From Candidatus Saccharibacteria bacterium UBA3749 (GTDB lineage: Bacteria; Patescibacteriota; Saccharimonadia; Saccharimonadales; Saccharimonadaceae): DNA of 64,000 nucleotides. The notes below the pieces were generated by a model. The model saw only the letters and a list, made by a program, of their open reading frames with translations, did no database searches and had not been told where the DNA came from. A program made the translations under genes and the position numbers. The DNA is taken from assembly GCA_002371235.1 (NCBI GenBank), contig DFGN01000002.1, positions 11,707 through 75,706 of the forward strand, written 5' to 3'. Each line of letters begins with the position of its first letter. Within the stretch, counting starts at the first letter, position 1. This document shows, in pieces, positions 25,211 to 35,068 of this stretch.

Positions 25211-27550
25211 TTAATTATTTGACGAAGTCTTGGTTGGGGTCAAAATATGAAAAGTGATGTTTCTATCTTTTTGCCCATCCGCTTGATAAATCACGCCTGG
25301 AGTTATTATACTATCCGGATAATCAATTCGCACCCTCTTAAGAGTCTCCGCATAAGAATCTTTAGTTGTTACAGTCAAATCTTGTGACGTGTACTCGCAC
25401 GTAGTAATGTTTTTCTTGCGAGAAGCTAACTTTAGAACAATCTCCAAATCAATTTCAAACCCAGCAAGATATTGGGCAAGCTTAAATTCATTCTTAATTG
25501 AGTTTTTGAATTCGCCCAATACGCCAATTCGTTCACCCGCCACCAAAACCTCAGTCGAGCGTTTCGGTTCAAAAGGTAACGCGTCCGCCAAATTGTCTTT
25601 CAGTGGCACATAATCGGCTTCAATACAAAATTCATTGAGAAGTCTTGATAGATACTTTTTCGCCTTGTAGAATGCAGTATCAGTACCTTTCCTTTCTGCA
25701 ACCACAAACCCGAGCGATATTTTTTCTATCGGAACACTCTCATCATTTAATCCCCACACTTTCTGATAAACCTTATTAATTTCATATATAGCGAACTTTT
25801 CAACCGGCAACTTTTCATTTTTGTATGTTTTATCAAGCAGACTAGGCACGATTGACTGTCTCACATATTGAAGTTCAGGCGAAATAGAGTTAATAATTCG
25901 ATAAGAATTATTTGGGTTCTGGCCAGCTTTCTCAAGTAATCTTTCGCTCACGAAGCTATATGTCAATAACTCGTTTGCACCAAGCCGCAACATTAAATTT
26001 TGTATCCGTCTTTTTAACTCAAACATCGTATTATGCTCAGCTGTGGCATGAAGTGGCAAAACAGGTTCAATATTATCATATCCGAGCAATCTGCCCACTT
26101 CTTCAATAATATCTTCTTTTATATGAATGTCGGTGCGCCATGACGGCACAGTAATACCTAAGTCTTCCCTTGATTTCTTCACTTCAAATCCAACGTTTTT
26201 CAGCGTTGTTATGATTAAATCTCTCTCATAATGTGTGCCAAGCAGATCATTAATATCTTTTACGCCGACCTTAATTATAGCTTCATTTTCACCTTTAGGA
26301 TACTCATCTACTACTTTCACGACCTGGAATCCATCCGACAACATATCTGCGCATAATTCTGCTACTAATCTTGCCTGATACGGTGGCTGACCTTTAGTAA
26401 ATCTCGTAATCGCCTCTGAAAAAATCCCATGGATCATTTGAGTCTTACGTAAATTATATAGACTAAATGTTGCGCCTTCGATAATGATATTCTTAGTGTT
26501 TTCATCGATCATTGTCGACTCACCGCCCATTGCGCCAGCTAGTGCTACTGGAGTATCACCACTACATATTACGATATCAGTAGTACATAGTTCAACATTA
26601 TTACCATCTAGAAGGGTCAATTTTTCCCCATTACGTGCCAAACGCACTCTAATCTCCGCCCGCTCACCTCCAGAAACTTTCAAAAACTTATCATAATCAA
26701 ACGCATGCAAAGGCTGCCCCGTAAGAAGCATTAGATAATTCGTTGCATCCACAATCGGACTAATCGGCTTCATTCCAGATTTAGACAATATCGTATCAGT
26801 CCAAGTTAAATACCTTTTCTTAAGTTCACCATGTTTTGCCATTACTACGGCACAATATCTCTGACAAATACTGGTATCTTCAATTTTAACTACTACATCA
26901 TTCTTGCTTTTTTTAAGTAGCCCAGAATGCGTCGTTTCACTAAACAGCTCTGGCTCAACAAAGGATTGCCCTAAAATGCCAGCTACTTCTCGCGCAAATC
27001 CAATTAATCCAAAACAATCCGGACGATGTGTTAACGATTTGTTTTCGATCTCAAGTACTAAATCATTTAGCTCGAACACATCAGCTAGTAAATCACCTGG
27101 TTTTGCTATCTCAGGGTCAATCTCCACAATCCCACTATGGTCATCACCAAAATCTAGCTCATCCGCACCGGCTAACATTCCGCAAGATTCATACCCCTGC
27201 ATCTTGCGCTTACCAATCTTAAACGGTGCATCTTCATGTACAGAAGCTGGTACAATTGCTCCCGGCGCAATCCAAACAGCTAGCATCCCATCATGTACAT
27301 TTGGCGCACCGCAAACTACCTGAGTCAATTCATCACTACCAGAATTAATCTGGCATACAGATAAATGCGTATCCGGTATTTTTTTACAAGATTCAACCTT
27401 CACTATATATATATTGTCATATTTATGCATTTCATCGATTACCCCCTCTACCTCAACTAGTCTAGCTCCGATTAATCTAATCAAATCACCACTTGATACA
27501 TTATTCGGAATTTTTACTAGTCTCTTTAACCAATTAATTGATATTTTCAT
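25211..27550 (-). CDS. pheT: Phenylalanyl-tRNA synthetase beta subunit
   Basis: PheT (779 aa) supplies tRNA binding and editing in the alpha2beta2 enzyme. The N-terminal EMAP-like tRNA-binding domain (about 40-150, VVCGAPNVHDG, KRKMQGYESCGMLAGADEL), the B3/B4 editing region, the B5 domain (IKEDIIEEVGRLLGYDNIEP) and a C-terminal anticodon-binding fold (DLTVTTKDSYAETLKRVRI) are present. It starts directly at the pheS stop codon. Confidence 0.95.
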   Translation of the reverse strand: MKISINWLKRLVKIPNNVSSGDLIRLIGARLVEVEGVIDEMHKYDNIYIVKVESCKKIPDTHLSVCQINSGSDELTQVVCGAPNVHDGMLAVWIAPGAIVPASVHEDAPFKIGKRKMQGYESCGMLAGADELDFGDDHSGIVEIDPEIAKPGDLLADVFELNDLVLEIENKSLTHRPDCFGLIGFAREVAGILGQSFVEPELFSETTHSGLLKKSKNDVVVKIEDTSICQRYCAVVMAKHGELKKRYLTWTDTILSKSGMKPISPIVDATNYLMLLTGQPLHAFDYDKFLKVSGGERAEIRVRLARNGEKLTLLDGNNVELCTTDIVICSGDTPVALAGAMGGESTMIDENTKNIIIEGATFSLYNLRKTQMIHGIFSEAITRFTKGQPPYQARLVAELCADMLSDGFQVVKVVDEYPKGENEAIIKVGVKDINDLLGTHYERDLIITTLKNVGFEVKKSREDLGITVPSWRTDIHIKEDIIEEVGRLLGYDNIEPVLPLHATAEHNTMFELKRRIQNLMLRLGANELLTYSFVSERLLEKAGQNPNNSYRIINSISPELQYVRQSIVPSLLDKTYKNEKLPVEKFAIYEINKVYQKVWGLNDESVPIEKISLGFVVAERKGTDTAFYKAKKYLSRLLNEFCIEADYVPLKDNLADALPFEPKRSTEVLVAGERIGVLGEFKNSIKNEFKLAQYLAGFEIDLEIVLKLASRKKNITTCEYTSQDLTVTTKDSYAETLKRVRIDYPDSIITPGVIYQADGQKDRNITFHILTPTKTSSNN

Positions 27551-28507
27551 TTAAAACTCCCTCAAAAATTTAAGATTACCACTCTCAAAATGCCTGACAT
27601 CATCTAGACCATATCTTAGCATTACGAGCCTGTCGATTCCACCACCCCAGGCGAAACCGTGATACTTCTCTGGATTGATTCCAGCCATCTTTAAGACATT
27701 AGGATGAATCATTCCGCAACCAAGCATTTCGAGATAATCACCTTTCTTGCCACCAAGCGACTTGGGTTTCTCAATCAAAAATTCAAGGGATGGCTCTGTG
27801 AATGGAAAATAGCCTGGTTGAGTTCTAATCTCTAGCTTTTGTTCATAATATTTTTCAAAAAACTCACGCAAAATGCCTAGCATATTGCCAAGCGAACAAG
27901 TCTCTGACACATATACACCCTCACATTGATAGAAAGTGTGCTCGTGTGTTGCATCCACATCTTCATTCCGAAAGACTCGCCCAGGCACAACTACAGCAAT
28001 CGCCTTACCATCTTCTAGTTTCTTTCGATATGCTTTTAATACTCTATGTTGCATCGTAGATGTATGAGCTGGCGGGATAAAGCCTTCTTCAGTCCGAAAC
28101 GTATCATAGCCATCACGAGCTGGATGCTCTTTCACGAAATTAAGAGAATCAAACATATGAAATTCATCATCTAATTGTCTTGCTTCCACCACATCAAAGC
28201 CCATCATTTGATAGATATCGACAACGCGGTCCAACTCCGACATCAAAGGATGCAGTGAACCCATATCGGTTGGATAAAAATCCGGGAGCGCCTCATTTAC
28301 CCCAGACCATGCCGTTATATCAAGCGGCTCCACAGCAGCATCAAGCAAAGCCTTCTCGGCCTCAGAAATCTTAGCTAAGATTTCCTGTCTCTTTGCATTA
28401 ATCTTCTTACCAAAATCAGCCCTCTCCTCTACCGGTAAGTCACGAATCTTGGCCGCTTCACTATTTATCTTTTTTAGCTCTAGTTTTAGACTCTCAATAT
28501 TCTGCAT
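27551..28507 (-). CDS. pheS: Phenylalanyl-tRNA synthetase alpha subunit
   Basis: PheS (318 aa) carries the class II catalytic core. Motif 2 region HTSTMQHRVLKAYRK and VFRNEDVDATHEHTFYQCEG, and motif 3 GFAWGGGIDRLVMLRYGL are clear; an N-terminal coiled coil of about 60 residues binds tRNA. TATAAT (28517-28522) lies 9 nt before the ATG, so the 5' leader is at most a few bases. It forms a two-gene unit with pheT. Confidence 0.95.
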   Translation of the reverse strand: MQNIESLKLELKKINSEAAKIRDLPVEERADFGKKINAKRQEILAKISEAEKALLDAAVEPLDITAWSGVNEALPDFYPTDMGSLHPLMSELDRVVDIYQMMGFDVVEARQLDDEFHMFDSLNFVKEHPARDGYDTFRTEEGFIPPAHTSTMQHRVLKAYRKKLEDGKAIAVVVPGRVFRNEDVDATHEHTFYQCEGVYVSETCSLGNMLGILREFFEKYYEQKLEIRTQPGYFPFTEPSLEFLIEKPKSLGGKKGDYLEMLGCGMIHPNVLKMAGINPEKYHGFAWGGGIDRLVMLRYGLDDVRHFESGNLKFLREF

Positions 28508-28530
28508 ATAATCTGTATTATATCACATAT

Positions 28531-28758
28531 TTATATCAAAATAATCGAAATCAGAGACAGCAACGCTAGAATTATCAAAACCGCCCAAACCCAGCCGAAT
28601 TTGCCAGTTTTCTTCAAATCTTTCAAATACTCAGCATCATCGGCCAAATCAACGTCATTCTCCTTGGCGCTGCTAGTAGCACGCGCTCTAAGATCGGCAT
28701 TGATCCTTTTCGATAATTCACTATTTTTATCATCTTGTTTATTGACAATTACACCCAT
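28531..28758 (-). CDS. Small tail-anchored hypothetical protein
   Basis: From the chosen start (MGVIVNKQDDKNSELSKRIN) this is a 75-aa protein with a charged cytosolic part and one C-terminal membrane helix (WVWAVLIILALLSLISIILI) at its very end, so it is probably tail-anchored. AGGAAG precedes this ATG; the 24 extra residues of the longer ORF include poor sequence. No family was recognised. It is divergent from the aquaporin gene. Confidence 0.7.
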   Translation of the reverse strand: MGVIVNKQDDKNSELSKRINADLRARATSSAKENDVDLADDAEYLKDLKKTGKFGWVWAVLIILALLSLISIILI

Positions 28759-28843
28759 ATTTCTTCCTAAATAAATTAATAACTTTTTAATTATATCATA
28801 ATAGTGTGATATAATAAAACCAAATATCATTTAAGGAGGAATA

Positions 28844-29785
28844 ATGGCGACCAAAAAGTCGAAGATGTCGAACAAGTCCAACAAAAAGGCTAAATCGACC
28901 AAACCAAAAGCTGCCGTAAAGTCTGTCACAAAGTCAGAACTCGAGGCTCCTAAAATTAAGCACGAAGAAACTTTAAAGCATGAAGAGATTTCTTCACCAA
29001 AGAATAAATCATTTATGTCCGGATTCTTCGCTCGCAAATATGAAGAAAAAGAAAGCATTCTCACCGTCTTTAAAAATCATAAATTCTACGGTGCATTGCT
29101 TGGAGAAATTATTGGCACTATGCTTCTTGCATTGCTGTTCTTCTCTCTATCATTAATGGGCATTCATACTGCGACCAATTACTCGTTTGCTATCATCGCG
29201 GTACTCATTGCCGTTTACGCATTCTCTGGTGCTTGCCTTAATCCAGCGATCACAGTAGGCATGATGGCTACTCGCCACATTTCTGTCATTCGTGGCATTA
29301 TGTATATCATCGCTGAAGTAATCGGAGCGTGGCTCGGTTGGCTCATCTTTAACGCCTTCCACCTAACCGGTGGAGAGAGCGCCTATGACGTACCAACCAT
29401 GTCGGCAATTGCCGAAAATGGCATGTGGATCGTGACCATGGTTGAGTTACTTGGCGCAATTATCATTTCATTCTTCTTCTCGCGCGCACTCAAATACAAA
29501 CGCAGCGTCTTCACCTTTGCAGCTGTTGTAGCTGGTGGTATGGCTCTAGCTATCGTGTTAGGCTATGTTGTGTCTGCTGCCTTCCTAGGCCTAAACAACA
29601 ATTTTATCTTTAATCCGGCTCTTGCCATGATGTATAAGATTTTCCCAACAGCAGGCGAAAACTTCGGTGAAATCCTTGGTAGCATTTGCCAAGCATTATC
29701 AATCTATGCATTGTTCCCAATGATTGGTGGTGTTGTAGGCTTTTACCTATCCGAATTCACTTCCAGATTATCCGGTGAAGAATAA
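28844..29785 (+). CDS. Aquaporin / MIP-family channel
   Basis: This 313-aa protein has the MIP fold: six membrane segments with two half-helix motifs, AFSGACLNPAITVGMM (first NPA) and NNNFIFNPALAMM (second NPA). The second motif lacks the Arg that normally follows NPA in the filter (NPAR to NPAL), which may widen the pore or change selectivity. About 70 residues of Lys-rich cytosolic sequence precede the first helix. It has a strong ribosome site (TTAAGGAGGAATA), an extended -10 TGATATAAT upstream, and a terminator just downstream. Confidence 0.88.
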   Translation: MATKKSKMSNKSNKKAKSTKPKAAVKSVTKSELEAPKIKHEETLKHEEISSPKNKSFMSGFFARKYEEKESILTVFKNHKFYGALLGEIIGTMLLALLFFSLSLMGIHTATNYSFAIIAVLIAVYAFSGACLNPAITVGMMATRHISVIRGIMYIIAEVIGAWLGWLIFNAFHLTGGESAYDVPTMSAIAENGMWIVTMVELLGAIIISFFFSRALKYKRSVFTFAAVVAGGMALAIVLGYVVSAAFLGLNNNFIFNPALAMMYKIFPTAGENFGEILGSICQALSIYALFPMIGGVVGFYLSEFTSRLSGEE

Positions 29786-29796
29786 TCTAAAAAGCC

Positions 29797-29827
29797 AAAA
29801 TAATCCCCTTCTTGGGGATTATTTTTT
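29797..29827. terminator. Bidirectional terminator between aquaporin gene and metG
   Basis: Perfect stem AAAATAATCCCC/GGGGATTATTTT with a 5-nt loop and T-tracts in both directions, placed between convergent genes. Confidence 0.9.
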
Positions 29828-29851
29828 AGCTAAACTAACTAGTAGCTAGAC

Positions 29852-31276
29852 TTAATTATGGTTCTTAGGAAACAGTGGAACTTTCGGTGTAGTGATTTTT
29901 CCACTAAAAATATCGATAATCTTTGCAGCAGCATCAGGAATAAAGGGCGACAATTCATAAACTGCTGTTAACAAACCGTCTATTAAGTTATGCAGGCATG
30001 TTTTCAACTTCTCAATCTCACCATTCTTAGCCAAGCTCCACGGTTTCTCTTCATCAATCCTCTTGTTTAGTTCCTGTATCTTATTCCACACTAAATCGAA
30101 GGCTTTTGAAAACTCAAAACCATCCATCAAAGCAATATACTCATCCGACAATCTGCTATTATTATCTCTACTAATCACTATCTGATTTTTATCGGCGAGT
30201 GTCGCCAATCTTTGTACAAGGTTACCAAGATCATTGGCTAACTCATTATTATAAGCCTCTTCATATTTATCCCAAGTAAAATCCGAATCCGCAAAGGTAT
30301 CAATATGTCTTAGGAAATAATACCTAAAAGCATCCAAGCCATGGCTCTCGAGCACCTCAATTGGGTCTACAACATTGCCAATCGATTTTGACATCTTTTG
30401 TCCATCACAAAGTACCATACCGTGTGAAACTAGATTTTGCGGCAATGGCAAACCAAGACCAATTAACATCGCAGGCCAAATAATCGCATGAAATCTAAGA
30501 ATATCCTTACCAACAAATTGAGCATTAGCTGGCCACCATTCACCAAAATCTTTCGCATCGGGAAAACCGATAACAGTAATATAATTCGATAAAGCATCCA
30601 GCCACACATACATCACCTGTGAAGGGTCGTCTGGTACTGGCACGCCCCAGCTTAATTGAGAAACTGGTCTGGATATCGAAACATCAGGTGATTCCTCCAA
30701 AAGGCACAATATTTCCTTCTTTCTAAATTCAGGCAAAATCCTCATCTCGTTGGACACAATCGCCTCACGAATTCTATCTTTAAAATCACTTACTCTAAAA
30801 TAGTAATTCTCTTCTTGTAATTCTTCGTATGGTTTTTGATGATCGGGACAAACACCCCCAGTTTCATCAAATTCTTTTTTTGTAACATACCTCTCGCAAC
30901 CGGTGCAATACCAACCTTCGTATTTTGCTTTATAGATATGATCACTAAGACGACGCCAGATTTCCTGTACTCGCTTTTCATGGCTTTCATCTGTCGTGCG
31001 CACGAAATCAGTATAAGAAACATTGAGCTTTTTAATAAAATCCCTGAACTTATTCGCGTTCTCATTAACATAATCTTGTACTGGCAAATCTAATTCTTTA
31101 GCCTTCTGGGCTATCTTGTTTCCATGTTCATCCGTACCAGCTTGAAATCTTACCTCGTCCCCCTTCAGTCTATGATATCTGGCATAGCAATCTGCCAAAC
31201 AATAATCCACCGCATGTCCAATATGTGGTTTACCGTTAACATAGGGTATAGCCGTCGTTATATATATCTTTTCCAT
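29852..31276 (-). CDS. metG: Methionyl-tRNA synthetase
   Basis: MetRS (474 aa from this start) charges tRNA-Met. It shows the HIGH motif (NGKPHIGHAVDY), a zinc-type insertion WYCTGCERYVTKKEFD...CPDH, and KMSKSIGNVVDP. There is no C-terminal tRNA-binding domain. The start at 31276 (MEKIYITTAIPYVNGK) is the family start; a -10-like TAATAT lies 7 nt upstream, so the message may be leaderless and the 12 extra upstream residues are unlikely. Confidence 0.94.
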   Translation of the reverse strand: MEKIYITTAIPYVNGKPHIGHAVDYCLADCYARYHRLKGDEVRFQAGTDEHGNKIAQKAKELDLPVQDYVNENANKFRDFIKKLNVSYTDFVRTTDESHEKRVQEIWRRLSDHIYKAKYEGWYCTGCERYVTKKEFDETGGVCPDHQKPYEELQEENYYFRVSDFKDRIREAIVSNEMRILPEFRKKEILCLLEESPDVSISRPVSQLSWGVPVPDDPSQVMYVWLDALSNYITVIGFPDAKDFGEWWPANAQFVGKDILRFHAIIWPAMLIGLGLPLPQNLVSHGMVLCDGQKMSKSIGNVVDPIEVLESHGLDAFRYYFLRHIDTFADSDFTWDKYEEAYNNELANDLGNLVQRLATLADKNQIVISRDNNSRLSDEYIALMDGFEFSKAFDLVWNKIQELNKRIDEEKPWSLAKNGEIEKLKTCLHNLIDGLLTAVYELSPFIPDAAAKIIDIFSGKITTPKVPLFPKNHN

Positions 31277-31352
31277 ACAATATATATTACAATATTTTGC
31301 CCATAAAGACAAGCAACATAGATTAAAATCGCAATTCGAACTAAGGACTCAA

Positions 31353-32099
31353 CTACCCAATAAGCTGGAACACAAACACAGCTCCAAGCGCAATTATCAC
31401 CATCCCCGCTATGACAATTAAAGCAATTAAAGTGGTTTTGCTATTCTTCTTGACAGCTTTAGTTTTCACTGGTTGTGAACCAGCAACATTAGGCTGCAGA
31501 GCCGGATCCGCAAATGAAACACTTGGTGTATTGGTTTTTGCAAAAGGATTTACAGCCGAACTTACTGCAGGCTCGTTACCAGCATTAGAAGCAGTACTAA
31601 AACCATTTCCTACATTGGGCATACCAGACTGATTATTCATGACAGAATTCGGTTCGCTCATAGAATCAGATGAAGCCGTACTGGATGGTCCTGACACGGC
31701 AGAACCGATCGAACCAGGCACTGGTGCTGCTGCCTTCATTGGAGCTTTTAGCTCCTCTTCAATTGGGTCTGGTGCTTTAGGCTGTTCCGGCATCATAATA
31801 GGCTCCGTTGCCGCAACTCCAACACCAGAAGGTTGAAACATCCGACTCGCCGGCATCGTACCGACAGGATTAACCTGCGGCGCAGCCACTGGTGGTACAG
31901 TTCCTGAAGCCTGGGCAGGTGTAGGATTTGCTGGCATATTGGGCATTGACGAAGCGACCGGCGATGCAGTCGAAATTGGTGTTGAACTATGCGTTAACGT
32001 CGGCGCAGGCGTAGGTGCCGCAGTTGATCCCGGTGTTGGCGCTGGAGTTGGAGTTGGTGTTGGTGTTGGTATCGATGTTGGGTTATTTAGTGGATCCAT
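31353..32099 (-). CDS. Pro/Thr/Ser/Ala-rich tail-anchored protein, unknown
   Basis: This 248-aa protein starts with a PTPTPTPTPAPTP run and stays low in complexity (Pro, Ala, Ser, Thr, Met) to about residue 215. A basic patch KTKAVKKNSKTT precedes one C-terminal membrane helix (LIALIVIAGMVIIALGAVFV). It may be cytosolic and tail-anchored, or a surface stalk if inverted. AAGGAAT and a TATAAT lie upstream. No family is recognised. Confidence 0.65.
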   Translation of the reverse strand: MDPLNNPTSIPTPTPTPTPAPTPGSTAAPTPAPTLTHSSTPISTASPVASSMPNMPANPTPAQASGTVPPVAAPQVNPVGTMPASRMFQPSGVGVAATEPIMMPEQPKAPDPIEEELKAPMKAAAPVPGSIGSAVSGPSSTASSDSMSEPNSVMNNQSGMPNVGNGFSTASNAGNEPAVSSAVNPFAKTNTPSVSFADPALQPNVAGSQPVKTKAVKKNSKTTLIALIVIAGMVIIALGAVFVFQLIG

Positions 32100-32177
32100 A
32101 TTATTCCTTATTAATATTAATATTATATTTAAAACTTAAACATATTATATCATAGTTTTATTACGTAGATTCAAAAT

Positions 32178-34061
32178 CTAACGGCCCGAGAAACCACCGC
32201 CGCCTCCGCCGCCTCCAGAGAATCCGCCCCCTCCACCACCAGAGAACCCAGACGAAGAACCCCCACCGGAACTAGACATCGTAGAACTTGCAGCCGCAGC
32301 ACTAGCAACGTTGTTTAATCCCCTCGTAATATCCGAAATAGCTAATCCCATCAACAAATAATCTGGTTCTTCAATCTCCTTCACTTCGCAGTATTCCTTC
32401 ATTTCCTTAAGCCAGCTTTCCTCCAGTCCAAATACGGCCGCATAAGGTAATAATTTCTCATATAGCTTCACAATTCCAGTCGACGAGGTATCGGCACCAT
32501 TTACACTTTGTAAGAATCTTATCCTCTCGGCCTCCGCCATTCCGATGTATAGTTTTAATCCATCCATATACCTAGACATCTTAAGGCCCTTTAAGGTATA
32601 GCCAGAATACTTGCCGGCAGTCTTATATAGATATGTACAAACTACCACGGTAATAACCACCATCGGAATAACCACGTACATAAAACCATCTCGAAACACT
32701 AGTATCCTGCCAAGAGAATGATCTAAATTAAACATATCAATCAAATAGCTCATTATATACGCGCCAGCAAATAAAGCAATCACAGAAAAGAATACCGCCT
32801 GAATAATAATATCACCAATCGAACTGTTGTTAGAACGTCCAAATACATACTTAGACTCCACTAACCCATCATGTTTTAAATCGTCAGTTATTTTCTTTTC
32901 TATCGCTTTACTAAGAGCAATTAGCTTACCATTAGCAGTATGATTTCTTACTGCAATTGTAGTTCCAACCTCAGGGCGCTCACCATTATTTATAATTGTT
33001 AATAAATCTATATATTCTTCCGTCACATCGGTTAGGTTTTTTACAATGATATTCCATTTCTGATTGTTTCTCCAAGATTTCTCGCCGACTTTCTGTAACT
33101 CAATTTTATGCCTCACTATTAAATCCAGCAACATCGGTACACGATAATTCTTCTTCTTACCTATAAAAACCTCCGTCATCTCCGGCAAGCTAAATTCCTT
33201 ACTTGGTTGAAATTCTGGTTTCACGAAAGTATTTTTATAGACTAAAATTTTCTTACGTGTAGACAGATATTTCTTCATCGCAAGGCCAATCATCACTGCA
33301 CAAAACGCCCCGACACCAAGCGTGATCCATATATAAGCATAATCTTCCCGAAGTGCCGGCAACTTAAAGCTATTCGCCTTCAGCTCGACATCAAAGGTTA
33401 GGTTTTCAAACGGACTCAAATCCACTGACACGAATTGCACACCATCATCAAGCTTCGTTATTTCGCAGCGATTTCGTCCACTCTCACCGTATTTACCAAC
33501 ATAACACCAACTTTCACCGTTCCAAACATCCATATTATCAAAATGGAGCCTCGCCGTCACCTTGTCAAATCGTTGCAGTGCACCATTGCCATTCGTATCC
33601 CAATATAGCTCTTGAAAAATCCTGCCATTTTCATTAAACTCCGTCACAACATTAGTATATTTATATTCGAAAGTATAAGTCTGAGCTCCTAACACATAGT
33701 CGTCATTACCAGTACAAACATTATAAAAATCGTCAATCTTGTCAATACTATAAATCGGCTCAGTTAAACCATTCCTAGTGACAATAATATCATTCCTGGT
33801 TAAGCTTGGAAGCACCAGATTATTGCCGTCTTGATTTGTATAAGGTATTTGCCGACAAATTCCTTTATTCTGATTATATTCAGGAAAAACCGCAGTTACG
33901 CTCTCCCGAACTTTTAGGTAAGAAGTTCCATCTTCATTACTCCCAAGATAATAATCTCCAGTGAAATCACTGAAATAAAAATTATCCGTACTCGCGGCGC
34001 TCACTGGAGTCCCAATAAGCCAAATTAAAGTTAATATAATAATAGCTATTACTCTTTTCAT
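32178..34061 (-). CDS. DUF2207-like membrane protein with Gly-rich tail
   Basis: This 627-aa protein has a signal peptide (1-22), an external beta-rich domain (about 25-235), one membrane helix (about 240-262), a cytosolic region, a helix pair (about 415-480) and a C-terminal domain ending in Ser/Gly runs (GGGGGGFSGG-type). This is the layout of DUF2207 predicted membrane proteins, whose role is unknown. TATAAT lies 7 nt before the ATG, pointing to a leaderless message. It is divergent from ldh. Confidence 0.82.
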   Translation of the reverse strand: MKRVIAIIILTLIWLIGTPVSAASTDNFYFSDFTGDYYLGSNEDGTSYLKVRESVTAVFPEYNQNKGICRQIPYTNQDGNNLVLPSLTRNDIIVTRNGLTEPIYSIDKIDDFYNVCTGNDDYVLGAQTYTFEYKYTNVVTEFNENGRIFQELYWDTNGNGALQRFDKVTARLHFDNMDVWNGESWCYVGKYGESGRNRCEITKLDDGVQFVSVDLSPFENLTFDVELKANSFKLPALREDYAYIWITLGVGAFCAVMIGLAMKKYLSTRKKILVYKNTFVKPEFQPSKEFSLPEMTEVFIGKKKNYRVPMLLDLIVRHKIELQKVGEKSWRNNQKWNIIVKNLTDVTEEYIDLLTIINNGERPEVGTTIAVRNHTANGKLIALSKAIEKKITDDLKHDGLVESKYVFGRSNNSSIGDIIIQAVFFSVIALFAGAYIMSYLIDMFNLDHSLGRILVFRDGFMYVVIPMVVITVVVCTYLYKTAGKYSGYTLKGLKMSRYMDGLKLYIGMAEAERIRFLQSVNGADTSSTGIVKLYEKLLPYAAVFGLEESWLKEMKEYCEVKEIEEPDYLLMGLAISDITRGLNNVASAAAASSTMSSSGGGSSSGFSGGGGGGFSGGGGGGGGFSGR

Positions 34062-34108
34062 ACCATATATTATATATCATTCTTTCAAATAAAAAACTGG
34101 AACCATGT

Positions 34109-34114
34109 TATAAT
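34109..34114 (+). promoter_or_regulatory. -10 box giving a leaderless ldh mRNA
   Basis: TATAAT, six bases (ATGCTT) and ATG at 34121. The box is preceded by TGT (extended -10). The first in-frame ATG at 34115 touches the box, so the start at 34121 is preferred. Confidence 0.65.
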
Positions 34115-34120
34115 ATGCTT

Positions 34121-35035
34121 ATGGATAATAATAAAATAATGATAGTTGGTACTGGCAATGTCGGCGCATCAATTGCTTTTGCGTTGGTTAACCAACGTAC
34201 CGCAGTTAACGAAATAATATTAACCGACATTATCGCAAAAGATGCCGAAGGCGAAGCTATGGATTTGCGAGACGCTCTTGCCGTCGCTCCAAGTTTCGTT
34301 AAGATCAAAAATGGCACCTATAAGGATGCCAAAGATTGTGATGTTGTTGTAATTACGGCAGGCGCCGCTCAGAAACCCGGCGAAACTCGTATGGAACTTC
34401 TAGCAAAAAATGTCAACATTCTAAAAGGGATGATTGAACAAATCATGGCCTCCGGTTTTAACGGCATCTTCCTCGTCGTAACTAATCCGATGGATGTTTT
34501 AACTTATTACGCCATGAAGTTTTCCGGCCTCCCGGCCGAACGCGTTATCGGCTCCGGCACCCTTCTCGATTCCGCACGTTTGCGCACTCGCATTGCCAAT
34601 TATCTTAATGTTAATCCGAAATCTGTCCACGCTCACCAAATCGGTGAACACGGCGATACCGAAGTCACCCTCTGGTCGTTGGCGGACATTGGAGGCCAAA
34701 AGATTAGTACGCTACTCCCAGCTGACGTACGTCACGATATTTCTGAATATGTTCGTAACGAGGCTTATGACATTATCGACAAAAAAGGTGCCACCTATTA
34801 TGGTATCGCTACTTGTGTTGTACAAATCTTAAATTGTATTTTCAATGATGAAATGCGCGTTCTGCCCGTATCTTCGTACGATTACTTCTCTGACACTAGT
34901 TTTGGTTTCCCATCTGTCGTCGGTCGCGCCGGAATCATTCGTCGCCTCGACCTTCGTTTATCCGAGCACGAAGGTGTTGAACTCCAGAAATCCATTAATG
35001 CCTTAAAAAGCGCCATCAAAACCGTTAGATACTAA
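34121..35035 (+). CDS. ldh: L-lactate dehydrogenase
   Basis: This 304-aa enzyme reduces pyruvate to lactate and regenerates NAD+. It has the dinucleotide-binding GTGNVGASIAFAL, the substrate-loop AAQKPGETRMELL (Gln marks lactate rather than malate dehydrogenase), and the catalytic His in HQIGEHGDTEV. It is typical of fermenting CPR bacteria. It stands alone on the plus strand, convergent with exonuclease I. Confidence 0.92.
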   Translation: MDNNKIMIVGTGNVGASIAFALVNQRTAVNEIILTDIIAKDAEGEAMDLRDALAVAPSFVKIKNGTYKDAKDCDVVVITAGAAQKPGETRMELLAKNVNILKGMIEQIMASGFNGIFLVVTNPMDVLTYYAMKFSGLPAERVIGSGTLLDSARLRTRIANYLNVNPKSVHAHQIGEHGDTEVTLWSLADIGGQKISTLLPADVRHDISEYVRNEAYDIIDKKGATYYGIATCVVQILNCIFNDEMRVLPVSSYDYFSDTSFGFPSVVGRAGIIRRLDLRLSEHEGVELQKSINALKSAIKTVRY

Positions 35036-35068
35036 CAATTTACCACAAATAGATCATCGAATATTCTT

